Origin: an uncultured Collinsella sp.
GTDB lineage: Bacteria; Actinomycetota; Coriobacteriia; Coriobacteriales; Coriobacteriaceae
DNA length: 64,000 nucleotides
NCBI GenBank assembly: GCA_900544115.1
Contig: UQTW01000012.1
Span: forward strand, 1 to 64,000
Reading direction: 5' to 3'
A program made the translations under genes and the position numbers. Below the pieces are notes generated by a model. It was given only the letters and a program-made list of their open reading frames with translations. It had not been told where the DNA came from and made no database searches. How positions within the stretch are numbered: the first letter of the stretch is position 1; every line of letters begins with the position of its first letter. Below, one piece after another: positions 38,807-46,958 of this stretch.

Positions 38807-39691
38807 ATGAGCGAAAAGCAAATGAGGCTCGGCGCCCTCGAGGCCGGCGGGACCAAGATGGTCTGTGCCGTGGTGTCCGGCGACGGCGAGGTCCTCGACC
38901 GTATGGAGACCCCGACGCTTGCGCCCGCCGAGACCGTCCCGCAGATGATCGAGTGGTTCGCCGCCCGCGATGTGGACGCGTTGGGCATCGGCGCCTTCGG
39001 CCCGACCTGCGTCGACCCCGCCGACGAGCGCTACGGCTCCATCCTGCAGACCCCCAAGCTCGCGTGGCGAGGCTATGGTCTTCGCGCCGCGTTCGCCGAC
39101 GCCCTCGGGATTCCGGTGGCCTACGACACGGACGTGAACGTTGCCTGCCTCGGCGAAGTGGTCTTCGGCTGCTGCAAGGGGCTCGAGGACGCCGTCTACG
39201 TGACCATCGGCACCGGTGTGGGCGCGGGCGTCATGTGCGCGGGCAGGCTCCTTCACGGCATGCTGCACCCCGAGGCCGGCCACATGCTGGTAAGGACCCG
39301 TCCCACCGAGGAGGGACGCTGCGTCTGCCCGAGCCACGCGAACTGTCTCGAGGGCCTCGCCTCCGGCCCCGCCATCGCCGCGCGCTGGGGAAAGCCCGCG
39401 GCCGAGCTCGCGGACAACGATGAGCTGTGGGCGCTCGAGGGGGATTATCTGGGGCAGATGTGCGCGAACCTCGTGCTCATGTACTCGCCTCGCCGCATCG
39501 TCCTCGGCGGCGGCGTGATGCACCAGGAGCAGCTCTACGGCATCGTCCGCAAGAAGACCCTCGAATATCTGGGTGGCTACATCCAGACCGCCGAGCTTAA
39601 GGACATGGAGAGCTACATCTGCGCCCCGGGCTGCGGCGGCGACCAAGGAATCCTCGGCGCGGCCGAGCTGGCAAGAAGGGCGCTCGCGTAA
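38807..39691 (+). CDS. ROK-family sugar kinase, fructokinase-like
   Basis: 294 aa. The phosphate loop LGALEAGGTKMVCAV is at the N-terminus, IGTGVGAGVMCAGRLLHGMLHPEAGHM carries the ROK signature, and CPSHANCLEGLASGPAI holds the zinc-binding Cys/His set. Overall it resembles the GmuE/ScrK-type fructokinases of Firmicutes more than glucokinases. AAGGAGG precedes the ATG. As last gene of the sugar locus it would phosphorylate free fructose released from the imported sugar phosphate. Confidence 0.85.
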   Translation: MSEKQMRLGALEAGGTKMVCAVVSGDGEVLDRMETPTLAPAETVPQMIEWFAARDVDALGIGAFGPTCVDPADERYGSILQTPKLAWRGYGLRAAFADALGIPVAYDTDVNVACLGEVVFGCCKGLEDAVYVTIGTGVGAGVMCAGRLLHGMLHPEAGHMLVRTRPTEEGRCVCPSHANCLEGLASGPAIAARWGKPAAELADNDELWALEGDYLGQMCANLVLMYSPRRIVLGGGVMHQEQLYGIVRKKTLEYLGGYIQTAELKDMESYICAPGCGGDQGILGAAELARRALA

Positions 39692-39722
39692 CTTGCGCTC
39701 TCTCCGCCATACAACGCGTTAA

Positions 39723-39772
39723 GAAAAGACGAGCGCTTCTTGCCAATTGAGCGGCAAGAAGCGCTCGTCTTT
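39723..39772 (+). terminator. Terminator of the sugar locus
   Basis: A perfect 21-bp stem (from aaaagacgagcgcttcttgcc) around loop aattgagc, ending in CTTTTGC. It is symmetric enough to stop transcripts from both sides. Confidence 0.92.
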
Positions 39773-39807
39773 TGCATTTGTTTTTGGGGCAGGACGCCCC
39801 GCCTCCG

Positions 39808-40050
39808 CTAGAGTCCCTGGACCGCCACACCCACGAGGTTTGGACCGGTGTGGACAAGAAACGCGGGGCTGATGTCGGAGCGGACGACCTCCACCGCGTT
39901 GGCCACGCGCTCGCACAGGGCCTGCTCCATGCGGTCGTAGAGGTCGGCGTGGGCCGAGGTGCAGCTCGCGGCAAAGCGCACCTTGGGGTGCTTCTCGACG
40001 ATGGCGGCGATGAGCTTGATCTCGGTGCGATGCGGTGCTTGCACAGCCAT
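39808..40050 (-). pseudogene. DegV-family C-terminal fragment
   Basis: About 80 codons reading KLIAAIVEKHPKVRFAASCTSAHAD...FLVHTGPNLVGVAVQGL. The ending HTGP-x-LVGVA resembles the C-terminal lobe of DegV fatty-acid-binding proteins (typically 280 aa). An in-frame TAG lies upstream near 40100 and no N-terminal domain is present, so this is a truncated remnant. The family call is tentative. Confidence 0.5.
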
Positions 40051-40092
40051 TTCGTGTGCGCGAGGCTGTTGGCTTTCTGGGCCACAGCAATC

Positions 40093-40147
40093 ACCTTCCC
40101 CCTAGCATGATGACCTGAACAATCCTCATGCTAGGGGGAAGGTTTTT
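40093..40147. terminator. Bidirectional terminator-like hairpin
   Basis: Perfect 18-bp complementarity between 40093-40110 and 40126-40143 (accttccccctagcatga), followed by TTTTG on the plus strand. It sits at the edge of the DegV fragment. Confidence 0.8.
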
Positions 40148-40169
40148 GTCGCGTAGCGGAAATTGGCCT

Positions 40170-40499
40170 CCACCCGCTGAGCGGGTGGCTTTCTATGCCG
40201 CGCGTGCCGTGCGGCACGGACTAAAGTCCATGAATAAAAACGAGGAAGGCCACGTCCGGCCTCCCTCGCAAAGAGTCTCTGATTGCTCCCACTCATTGGG
40301 GACAGACTTACATGAGTGATTGCACTTATTGGGGACAGACTTAAATGAGCGCTCTTGAAATGCCGGCGCCTGGGGACGTTCTTTTTCTGTCTGCAGTTTG
40401 GGACGTTCCTTTTCTGTCGGCAGTTTGGGACGGTCCTTAGAGCTGCAGCGCGCCATGAGCGACGAGGCGAAGCGGATCATCCTGTCTTTCGAGTTCTAA
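40170..40499. repeat. Cluster of decayed REP-like repeats
   Basis: Two 29-bp units starting cact(c/t)attggggacagactta lie at 40290-40318 and 40323-40351 (step 33 bp); the first is itself palindromic at its ends (cactcat/atgagtg). Three copies of gggacgttcct-tttctgtc follow with starts at 40373, 40400 and 40427 (step 27 bp). A perfect ccacccgc/gcgggtgg palindrome is at 40170-40188. At 40440-40499 a frame reads ELQRAMSDEAKRIILSFEF then stop, perhaps the tail of a lost gene. The core gggacag is shared with 5081-5117. Confidence 0.65.
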
Positions 40500-40531
40500 G
40501 CAGAATTCCCCGTCTCTGAGTAATGATTAGT

Positions 40532-40675
40532 GCGCATTTGTGCGTATTTGTGTGCGTAGGATTGCGTGGCTATGCGTGTATAAGCGCCGTCTGCGGCTGT
40601 ATTTTGACCATTTAGCGGTTATATACGCAAAAGTACGCACATACGCGCTAATTTGTGCGAATATAGAGACGGCAG
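40532..40675 (+). promoter_or_regulatory. Repeat-rich control region before the oxidoreductase/DeoR operon
   Basis: gcgcatttgtgcgtat (40532-40547) and gcgctaatttgtgcgaat (40645-40662) are direct copies 113 bp apart, with inverted relatives such as tacgcaaaagtacgca between them. Spaced direct and inverted copies are what DeoR-family repressors, one of which is encoded downstream, commonly bind by looping. No clear -35/-10 pair was assigned. Confidence 0.45.
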
Positions 40676-40709
40676 AAATGTTAGACGCTCCATGACCCAG
40701 GAGGCACAT

Positions 40710-41789
40710 ATGGCAGATTCCAAGCAGGCTCCACTCGACGCCGCGGCAGCCGCCAAAGCAGCATTCGCTTCGGTTCAGGACATGCCGTTCCCTAACGACA
40801 TCTTTACGGCACCCGAGCTTCGCTGGGCTGTAATCGGTTGCGGCGTTATCGCCAACCAAATGGCCCAGTCCCTCGCTCTGGCCGGTCGCAAGCTCGCGGG
40901 TGTCGCCAACCGTACGCTGTCCAAGGCTCAGGCTTTTGCCGAGCAGTATGGTGTCGAGAAGGTGTATGAGACGGTTGAGGACCTCTACGCCGATCCGGAC
41001 ATCGATGCCGTCTATATCACCACGCCGCACAACACGCATATTACCTATCTGCGTGCCGCGCTGGCCGCCGGCAAGCACGTGCTCTGCGAGAAGGCCATTA
41101 CCCTCAACTCTGCCGAGCTCGACGAGGCCCGCGCCATCGCCGATGATCACAACGTGGTCCTTATGGATGCCACCACGGTGCTTCACATGCCGCTGTATCA
41201 GGAGCTGCGCCGTCGCATGGATGCGGGCGACTTTGGCCGCATGAACCTCGTTCAGCTCAACTTTGGCAGCTATAAGGAGTACGGCGACCTGACTAACCGC
41301 TTCTACAACCGCAGTCTTGCCGGCGGCGCCATGCTCGATATCGGCGTGTATGCGCTCTCCGTCATGCGCCTGTTTATGGCCAGCCAACCCGTCGAGGTCG
41401 TGTCTCTGGGCAATACCTGCGAGACTGGTGTTGACGTCGCGGGTGGCATTGTCTGCCGTAATGCCGAGCAGCAGCTGGGCGTCGTGAGCCTTACGCTCCA
41501 CTCCAAGCAGCCAAAGCGCTCGGTTATCAGCTTTGACAATTGCTATGTCGAGGTCAACGAGTATCCGCGCGCCGATCACGCGACGATCGTGTGGACCGCG
41601 GACGGTCATCGCGAGGAGGTCGCCGCGGGCACCGAGGCCTATGCCCTGTGCTACGAGATGGCTGACCTGGAGAAGGCCGTCGCCGGCGACGATTCCAAGC
41701 GTGAGCTTCTGGATTATGCTTCTGATGTGATGGAGCTCATGACCAAGCTCCGCGCCGATTGGGGAGTCGTGTACCCCGAGGAGGAGTAA
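40710..41789 (+). CDS. Gfo/Idh/MocA-family NAD(P)-dependent oxidoreductase
   Basis: 359 aa. The Rossmann motif WAVIGCGVIANQMAQSL begins near residue 37 and is preceded by an unusual 35-residue N-terminal extension; TPHNTHITYLRAALAAGKHVLCEKAITLN holds the catalytic-site EKP-like motif, here EKA instead of EKP. The substrate is probably a sugar, inositol or glycoside. The start ATG 40710 follows AGGAGG. It is 3 nt from the DeoR gene, so they form an operon. Confidence 0.88.
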   Translation: MADSKQAPLDAAAAAKAAFASVQDMPFPNDIFTAPELRWAVIGCGVIANQMAQSLALAGRKLAGVANRTLSKAQAFAEQYGVEKVYETVEDLYADPDIDAVYITTPHNTHITYLRAALAAGKHVLCEKAITLNSAELDEARAIADDHNVVLMDATTVLHMPLYQELRRRMDAGDFGRMNLVQLNFGSYKEYGDLTNRFYNRSLAGGAMLDIGVYALSVMRLFMASQPVEVVSLGNTCETGVDVAGGIVCRNAEQQLGVVSLTLHSKQPKRSVISFDNCYVEVNEYPRADHATIVWTADGHREEVAAGTEAYALCYEMADLEKAVAGDDSKRELLDYASDVMELMTKLRADWGVVYPEEE

Positions 41790-41792
41790 GCG

Positions 41793-42539
41793 ATGCTTGC
41801 GGAAGATAGGCTCAACGCGATCGTGTCGATGGTGCAGCGGACCGGCTCGGTTACCGTGCCGGAGCTTGCCGAGGCCCTGGGCGTGACACCGTCCACCATT
41901 CGCCGTGACTTGCAAACGCTCGACCGCGCGCACCGTATCGCCAAGGTGCACGGAGGCGCGACGAGTCTTGAGCGCGCGCACGTGACGCGTGACCTGACGA
42001 TCAGCGAGCGCAGTGATCTCCATAACGATGACAAGGAGCGCATCTGCGCCCGTGCCGCGGCCCTGGTGGAGCTCGATAGCTTTGTGTATATCGATTCGGG
42101 CTCCACGACCCTCAAGCTCATCGAGCATCTTCCGCATCTCGACGGCGTCACCTATGTGACCGATTCTGTGCTCCATGCCCAGCATCTCGCCCTGCGCGGT
42201 ATGCGCGCCGTTGTGCTGGGTGGTGAGCTCAAGCCCGAGACCGAGGCGCTCGTCGGTCCCGATGCCTTGGCAACCCTGGACCGCTATAACTTCAACTGCG
42301 GCTTTTGGGGTTCCAATGGCATCGCCGCCGAGCAAGGTCTCACCACGCCGGATATCGAGGAAGCGCAGGTCAAGCGTATCTCGATGCGTCATACCGCCAA
42401 ACGCTTCGTAATCTCGGACGCCAGTAAATTTGGCATGGTGGCGCCCGTCAAGTTCGCGGACTTCCGCGATGCAACGATTATTACCGCAGGCGAGGTGCCC
42501 GCCAAGTACCGGGCAATGGACAACGTCATCACGGTCTAG
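41793..42539 (+). CDS. DeoR-family transcriptional repressor
   Basis: 248 aa. The N-terminal DeoR helix-turn-helix VTVPELAEALGVTPSTIRRDLQTLDR is at about residues 19-44, with KVHGGA following, and the C-terminal sugar-phosphate sensor domain has YIDSGSTTLKLIEHL and GFWGSNGI. Such proteins release DNA on binding a phosphorylated sugar. It probably controls its own operon through the repeats upstream of the oxidoreductase gene. Confidence 0.92.
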   Translation: MLAEDRLNAIVSMVQRTGSVTVPELAEALGVTPSTIRRDLQTLDRAHRIAKVHGGATSLERAHVTRDLTISERSDLHNDDKERICARAAALVELDSFVYIDSGSTTLKLIEHLPHLDGVTYVTDSVLHAQHLALRGMRAVVLGGELKPETEALVGPDALATLDRYNFNCGFWGSNGIAAEQGLTTPDIEEAQVKRISMRHTAKRFVISDASKFGMVAPVKFADFRDATIITAGEVPAKYRAMDNVITV

Positions 42540-42578
42540 CAGTGGGGCAAGGTCAAAACCATTCAGTTTTCTCAATAG

Positions 42579-42616
42579 AAAAGCGGCAACGTCCATTACG
42601 GGCGTTGCCGCTTTTG
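42579..42616 (+). terminator. Terminator after the DeoR gene
   Basis: aaaagcggcaacg pairs with cgttgccgctttt around a short gtcc/gggc loop, followed by GTTGT. Confidence 0.85.
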
Positions 42617-42631
42617 TTGTCTACCGGTTTG

Positions 42632-42928
42632 TCTAAGTCTGTAACAACTGGACCGTTAAAAGTGGGCTAGATGTTACAGATTGAGATACTTCCGAACCGC
42701 GCCGTCCCTTTGTCTCAATCTGTAACATCTGGGACCGATTTTGCCGAGTTACTGTTACAGATCGAGATTTTCCCTTAAGGGGGATTCGAATGTCTCGATC
42801 TGTAACAGATAGACGTTGAAATAGACACTTACTGTTACAGAACGAGACAGACGGAAGGGCCCGAAACAAATCATCTCAATCTGTAACATCTGAGGTCATT
42901 TTTACGGAATTGCTGTTACAGATCGAGA
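42632..42928. repeat. Array A: eight 15-bp repeats in alternating orientation, 40-41-bp period
   Basis: Repeat TCTCRATCTGTAACA occurs at 42632, 42713, 42793 and 42874 on the plus strand, and its reverse complement at 42672, 42753, 42833 and 42914. Successive starts are 40, 41, 40, 40, 40, 41 and 40 bp apart. The first copy is the most degenerate. The 25-26-bp spacers are mostly unique; those inside plus/minus pairs end in a common ttac or ttgc. The array fills the gap between two convergent genes. There is no cas gene and the orientation alternates, so it is not a CRISPR array; it resembles BIME/REP arrays. Confidence 0.92.
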
Positions 42929-42997
42929 CGTTTTGGGACCGCGGCTGAGCCATTGCGGCAAAACCACCACAAAGGTGGCTGTCCCCATTGTGGGGTT

Positions 42998-43657
42998 TTA
43001 GGGCTCCCAGGGGCAGGGGGCTTCGATGTGAATGTGCTCGCCGGTTACGGGATGCGTAAAGGACACGCTGTGGGCGTGGAGCATCAGGCCGCAGGGGCGC
43101 GGCGTTCCGTACAGGTCGTCGCCTACCAGGGGATGACGCTCGCTGGCCAGATGCACGCGGATCTGGTGCTTGCGGCCGGTGAGCAGCTCGACATCGATAT
43201 ACGAGCGCGTGGGCAGGCCTCGGCGGCTCTTGAGGCGCTTGAGCACCTTCACGCGCGTTTGAGACGGCTTGCCGCTGGCGCCGACGCGCATCTTTCGACT
43301 GTCGTGTCGGTCGCGGGCGATGGGCTTGTCGATGAGCTTTTCGTTCCAGTCGATCTTGCCCTCGGCGAGCGCCAGGTAGTGCTTTTCGAAAGCGTGGTCG
43401 ATGACCATCTGGTCAAAGGCGGGCTGCGTCTGCTTGTCGAGCGAGAACAGCACCACGCCGGTAGTGTCGCGGTCCAGGCGGTTGAGCGGCTGCATGTCGG
43501 TCGCGGCAAAGCCGTCGCCCATCGCCAGCAGCAGGTCGCTGGCGTAGTCGGTGAGCGTGCGCTCGCCGGTGCCGTCACCGTGGACGATTATGCCGGCGGG
43601 CTTGTCGATGGCCATGAGCCAGGCGTCGCAGTAGAGGACTTGAGGTTCTTCGTTCAC
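42998..43657 (-). CDS. RluA-family RNA pseudouridine synthase
   Basis: 219 aa. LYCDAWLMAIDKPAGIIVHG opens the catalytic domain, and NRLDRDTTGVVLF holds the catalytic Asp62. LLTGRKHQIRVHLA and HPLVGDDLYG follow. The N-terminal S4 domain of larger members is missing, giving a short single-domain enzyme. The target uridine in rRNA or tRNA cannot be told. It begins 15 nt after the U32 gene stop in the same direction, so the two rRNA/tRNA-modification-like genes may form an operon. Confidence 0.92.
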   Translation of the reverse strand: MNEEPQVLYCDAWLMAIDKPAGIIVHGDGTGERTLTDYASDLLLAMGDGFAATDMQPLNRLDRDTTGVVLFSLDKQTQPAFDQMVIDHAFEKHYLALAEGKIDWNEKLIDKPIARDRHDSRKMRVGASGKPSQTRVKVLKRLKSRRGLPTRSYIDVELLTGRKHQIRVHLASERHPLVGDDLYGTPRPCGLMLHAHSVSFTHPVTGEHIHIEAPCPWEP

Positions 43658-43672
43658 GTGTAAGCCTTTCGG

Positions 43673-46168
43673 TTAGCTGATTCCCACAAACATGCAGCCC
43701 GAGGTCGCCCCGCGCAGGCGGGCGGCGGGCTTGCGACCGGCCTGCGCGGCCTCGACGGCGCGACGGACGCGTGCGACGGCGCGGCCCAACTCATCCGTCT
43801 CGAGCAGCGTGCCGTCCACCATAAGACGACGGACGCCGGCGTCGAGCAGCTGTGGCACCTGCGGCGTGAGGTCGATGGGGTAGGCGTCGTACAAGCGAGA
43901 GCGGCCATGGATGTCGGTGCGCACGGGCATGACCTTGCCGTCGATATTCTTGAGCGACAGCTTGCGGGCGCGCAGACGGCAGTTGGCGCAATCGTGGATG
44001 CAGCCATTGGCCACCTGCAGGATGCAGTGCTCGCTCGTCATAACGCGCGGGCGGCCGAACACGGTGATGCCCAGGGCTGCGGGCGCGGAGGTGCCAAGCG
44101 AGACGATCTCGTCGAGCGTGATCTCGGGCGAGAGCCAAAACGCGCCGGCTCCGCGCTCGGCAAGTGCCTCCATGCAAGGGGTGTTGTGCACGGGCAGGCA
44201 AGAGCGGATCTCCGCCGTGGCGCCAACCTGGGCGGCCAGGGCAAGCTCAGAGATGTTGCCAATAGCGACCGTGGCGCCGGCAACAACCCACGGGTCGACG
44301 CGTACGTGGTCAACGGCGCGGCAGACCTCGTCGAGTACGGGTACGATGCCCTGCTCAAGCGCATCGGCGGGGGAGAGCTCGGCCGCATCGAGCGCGTCGG
44401 TGGTCATGTAGATGCGCGTTGCACCCTCGGCGCGAGCGGCCTCGGCGGCCTCGAGCGAGGTGACGGTGGCGCAGATCTGCGGCTCATCGCGGTAGTGCTC
44501 GGGCGCGGGGCGGGAATCACTGGTGACAATCGCCGGCAGCTCGAGCGTGCGGGCACGCTCCTCGTACGGCGCCAGAATGGCCTTTTCCAGCGCCTTGCAA
44601 GCGGCGGTGCGTACCTTGTGCACAGCGGAGAAGCCCATGCCGCAGCCTTCATCGAGCGCCACATCAAAGCTCGCGGCCTCAAAGGGAGAGGAGCCCATGC
44701 GGCCCACATGCTCAACCAGATCGGATGCCTCGACGGCGCGGGTCTTGGCAGCCTCGACGGTAAAGCCCGTGGCCGTGGCCGTAAGCGATGGGGCGTCGCA
44801 GCAGGTGAGCGTGACGACAAACGGTTCGCCCAAACGCGCCACAACGGTTACATCAACGGCGCGGCGGCGCAGCACGTCGCGCTTGAGCGCGGCGCCGGCG
44901 GCGTCGATGGCGCGCTGGCTGCGGATGATGCGCACGCGGCAGCCCTCGGGCATGCTGCGGGGCACGCGACATTCGATGATGTCACCGGCGGCGGCATCAT
45001 CGGTAGCGATAGTGGTTAGGAACTGATCGAACTCGTCGTCGTGGCGAAGTTCCAACAAGTCGCCCTTGCCCACGGGCTCAAACAGCTCAATGCGGGCGAT
45101 GGCGGCGCGGCGACGACGATCGTCGGGTTTGAGCCCGCGCACGTCGCGGTTGGCCAGGCGGCTGCCCAGTACCGTGCCCACAATCTGGCCGCGGTTGTTG
45201 GAGCGCTCGTAACTCATCATCTCGTCGCCCGAGGTGCCGTCCTGATAGGCGTGCGTAAAGTCGCGGTTAAAGCAGCGCTTGAGTTGGCGCTGGCGAGCGG
45301 CGTCCTCGTGCTTATCTACGGCGACCCCGGCCAGCATGTCATCGATTTGATGACGATACACATCGACGATGGAGTACACGTAATCGGGCGCCTTCATGCG
45401 GCCCTCGAGCTTGAGCGATGCGGCGCCGGCGTCATACAGACGGCGAACGAGCTGCGAAGTGTTGGTGTCGCGCGGGCATAGAGCGCGCTCGCGTCCGGCA
45501 GGGGAGAGCGCGCGGCCGTTCTCGTCGATCAGCTCGTAAGGCAGGCGACAGGGCTGAGCGCACATGCCGCGGTTGGCCGAGCGGCCCGCCATGGCAAAGC
45601 TCGATAGCAGGCACAGGCCCGAGTAGCAAAAGCAGATGGCGCCATGGCTAAAGACCTCAAGGTCCACATCGGGCGCGGCATGGTGAATGGCGGCGATCTC
45701 GTCGATGGAAAGCTCGCGCGAGAGGGTCACGCGGTCAGCGCCCTGCTCGCGGCACCAGATGGTTCCACGGTCATCATGGATGTTCGCCTGGGTCGAGATG
45801 TGTGTCTCGATGCCGGGCATGGTGTGCTTGACCTCAAAGAACAGGCCCCAGTCCTGGATGATAAAGGCGTCGGCGCCCAGCGTGGAGCAGCGGTGGATGA
45901 GTTGCAGTGCGTCGCCCAGCTCGGACTGCTTGATGACGATGTTGACCGTGACATAGACGCGCGAGCCGGCCAGGTGTGCAGCACGGCAGGCCTGCTCAAA
46001 GGCCTCGTCGGTAAAGTTCGTTGCCTTGCGGCGGGCGTTGAAGCTGCCCATGCCACAGTAGATGGCGTCTGCCCCGGCAGCGAGTGCGGCGGCAAAGGGT
46101 TCCGGGCCTCCGGCGGGGGCCAAGAGCTCGGGTCTGCGGTTGGTGGTTCGACTGGCGGTTGCGGTCAT
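43673..46168 (-). CDS. U32-family peptidase / RNA hydroxylation protein, long form
   Basis: 831 aa. ELLAPAGGPEPFAAALAAGADAIYCG and FSHGAICFCYSGLCLLSSFAMAGRSANRGMCAQPCRLPYEL are the U32 signature, with clustered Cys. Relatives RlhA and TrhP hydroxylate 23S rRNA or tRNA rather than digest protein. The C-terminal half repeats a barrel-like region and ends with a further Cys cluster (CILQVANGCIHDCANCR) near residue 745. It is longer than the 400-650 aa common forms. Function is inferred from family. Confidence 0.88.
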   Translation of the reverse strand: MTATASRTTNRRPELLAPAGGPEPFAAALAAGADAIYCGMGSFNARRKATNFTDEAFEQACRAAHLAGSRVYVTVNIVIKQSELGDALQLIHRCSTLGADAFIIQDWGLFFEVKHTMPGIETHISTQANIHDDRGTIWCREQGADRVTLSRELSIDEIAAIHHAAPDVDLEVFSHGAICFCYSGLCLLSSFAMAGRSANRGMCAQPCRLPYELIDENGRALSPAGRERALCPRDTNTSQLVRRLYDAGAASLKLEGRMKAPDYVYSIVDVYRHQIDDMLAGVAVDKHEDAARQRQLKRCFNRDFTHAYQDGTSGDEMMSYERSNNRGQIVGTVLGSRLANRDVRGLKPDDRRRRAAIARIELFEPVGKGDLLELRHDDEFDQFLTTIATDDAAAGDIIECRVPRSMPEGCRVRIIRSQRAIDAAGAALKRDVLRRRAVDVTVVARLGEPFVVTLTCCDAPSLTATATGFTVEAAKTRAVEASDLVEHVGRMGSSPFEAASFDVALDEGCGMGFSAVHKVRTAACKALEKAILAPYEERARTLELPAIVTSDSRPAPEHYRDEPQICATVTSLEAAEAARAEGATRIYMTTDALDAAELSPADALEQGIVPVLDEVCRAVDHVRVDPWVVAGATVAIGNISELALAAQVGATAEIRSCLPVHNTPCMEALAERGAGAFWLSPEITLDEIVSLGTSAPAALGITVFGRPRVMTSEHCILQVANGCIHDCANCRLRARKLSLKNIDGKVMPVRTDIHGRSRLYDAYPIDLTPQVPQLLDAGVRRLMVDGTLLETDELGRAVARVRRAVEAAQAGRKPAARLRGATSGCMFVGIS

Positions 46169-46351
46169 ATCCTGCCTTTCAAAATGCTCAGATACTCAAA
46201 AGTATAGTGGCGCTGGCGCGACAGGCGATGCCCGTGGTCCAAGCGGGATAAAGTCTTCAGCAGCTTGGGGTGGCTGCCACAGAACAGAACCGTTCGGCGG
46301 TTCGGAGAAACCGTTGGGCGATAAATCTTTCTCGCACAATAATAAAATTCT

Positions 46352-46434
46352 TGCACAGCGCGAAATCCTTGGTTACTATCCCAATCAAGCGCGGTGTTCA
46401 GACCGAACTGTGCCTCCCGGTGTGAACACCGCGC
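46352..46434 (+). promoter_or_regulatory. ridA promoter and leader hairpin
   Basis: TTGCAC near 46352 and TACTAT near 46374 form a plausible promoter. Downstream, gcgcggtgttca (46389-46400) pairs perfectly with tgaacaccgcgc (46423-46434) around a 22-nt loop, 22 nt before the AAGGAG of ridA. No T-run follows, so it is not a terminator; it could be a regulator-binding palindrome or RNA leader. Confidence 0.55.
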
Positions 46435-46468
46435 TCACGCTCTCTCAACTGATCGTAAGGAGAAAAAC

Positions 46469-46846
46469 ATGAGCAAGACCGTCGTGTCTTCCGATAACGC
46501 ACCCGCAGCCATCGGACCGTATTCCCCCGGCATCCAGACCGGCAACATGGTGTTCCTGTCCGGCCAGCTGGGCATCGACCCCGCAACCGGCAAGCTGCCC
46601 GAGGGCGTCGAGGCCCAGGCCAAGCAGTCCCTCGCCAACGTCGAGGCCCTGCTGACCGCTGCCGGCGCCACCTTTGCCGATGTCGTCAAGACCACGGTCT
46701 ACCTGGCCGACATCGCCGACTTCGCCGCCGTGAACGAGATCTACGCCTCTAAGTTCGAGGCCCCGTTCCCCGCGCGCAGCGCCTTCCAGGTTGCCGCCCT
46801 TCCGGCTGGCGGTCTGGTCGAGATCGAGGTCGTCGCCGCTCTCTAA
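46469..46846 (+). CDS. ridA: RidA family enamine/imine deaminase
   Basis: 125 aa. AAIGPYSPGIQTGNMVFLSGQLGIDPATGKL and the C-terminal FPARSAFQVAALPAGGLVEIEVVAAL are the family signature; the Arg of PARS binds the substrate carboxylate. It hydrolyses reactive enamines from PLP-dependent dehydratases. The start ATG 46469 with AAGGAG at 46457-46462 is preferred to a longer frame through the leader hairpin. Confidence 0.95.
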   Translation: MSKTVVSSDNAPAAIGPYSPGIQTGNMVFLSGQLGIDPATGKLPEGVEAQAKQSLANVEALLTAAGATFADVVKTTVYLADIADFAAVNEIYASKFEAPFPARSAFQVAALPAGGLVEIEVVAAL

Positions 46847-46876
46847 GGCGTTGGCCACAACTAAACATGACATGCA

Positions 46877-46914
46877 AAAAGACCCTGCAGCGCGTGCGAG
46901 CTGCAGGGTCTTTT
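46877..46914 (+). terminator. Terminator after ridA
   Basis: aaaagaccctgcagc pairs with gctgcagggtctttt around gcgtgcga, a perfect bidirectional terminator between convergent ridA and the regulator gene. Confidence 0.92.
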
Positions 46915-46958
46915 GTCAAGTGACGGATCGCTTATGGAGCCGCGCTCCATTTTGCTTG

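Noticed and set aside
42632..42928. Regularly spaced repeats taken as a CRISPR array
   Set aside because: Repeats are only 15 bp and flip orientation at every step, spacers inside pairs share ends, and no cas genes are in the window.
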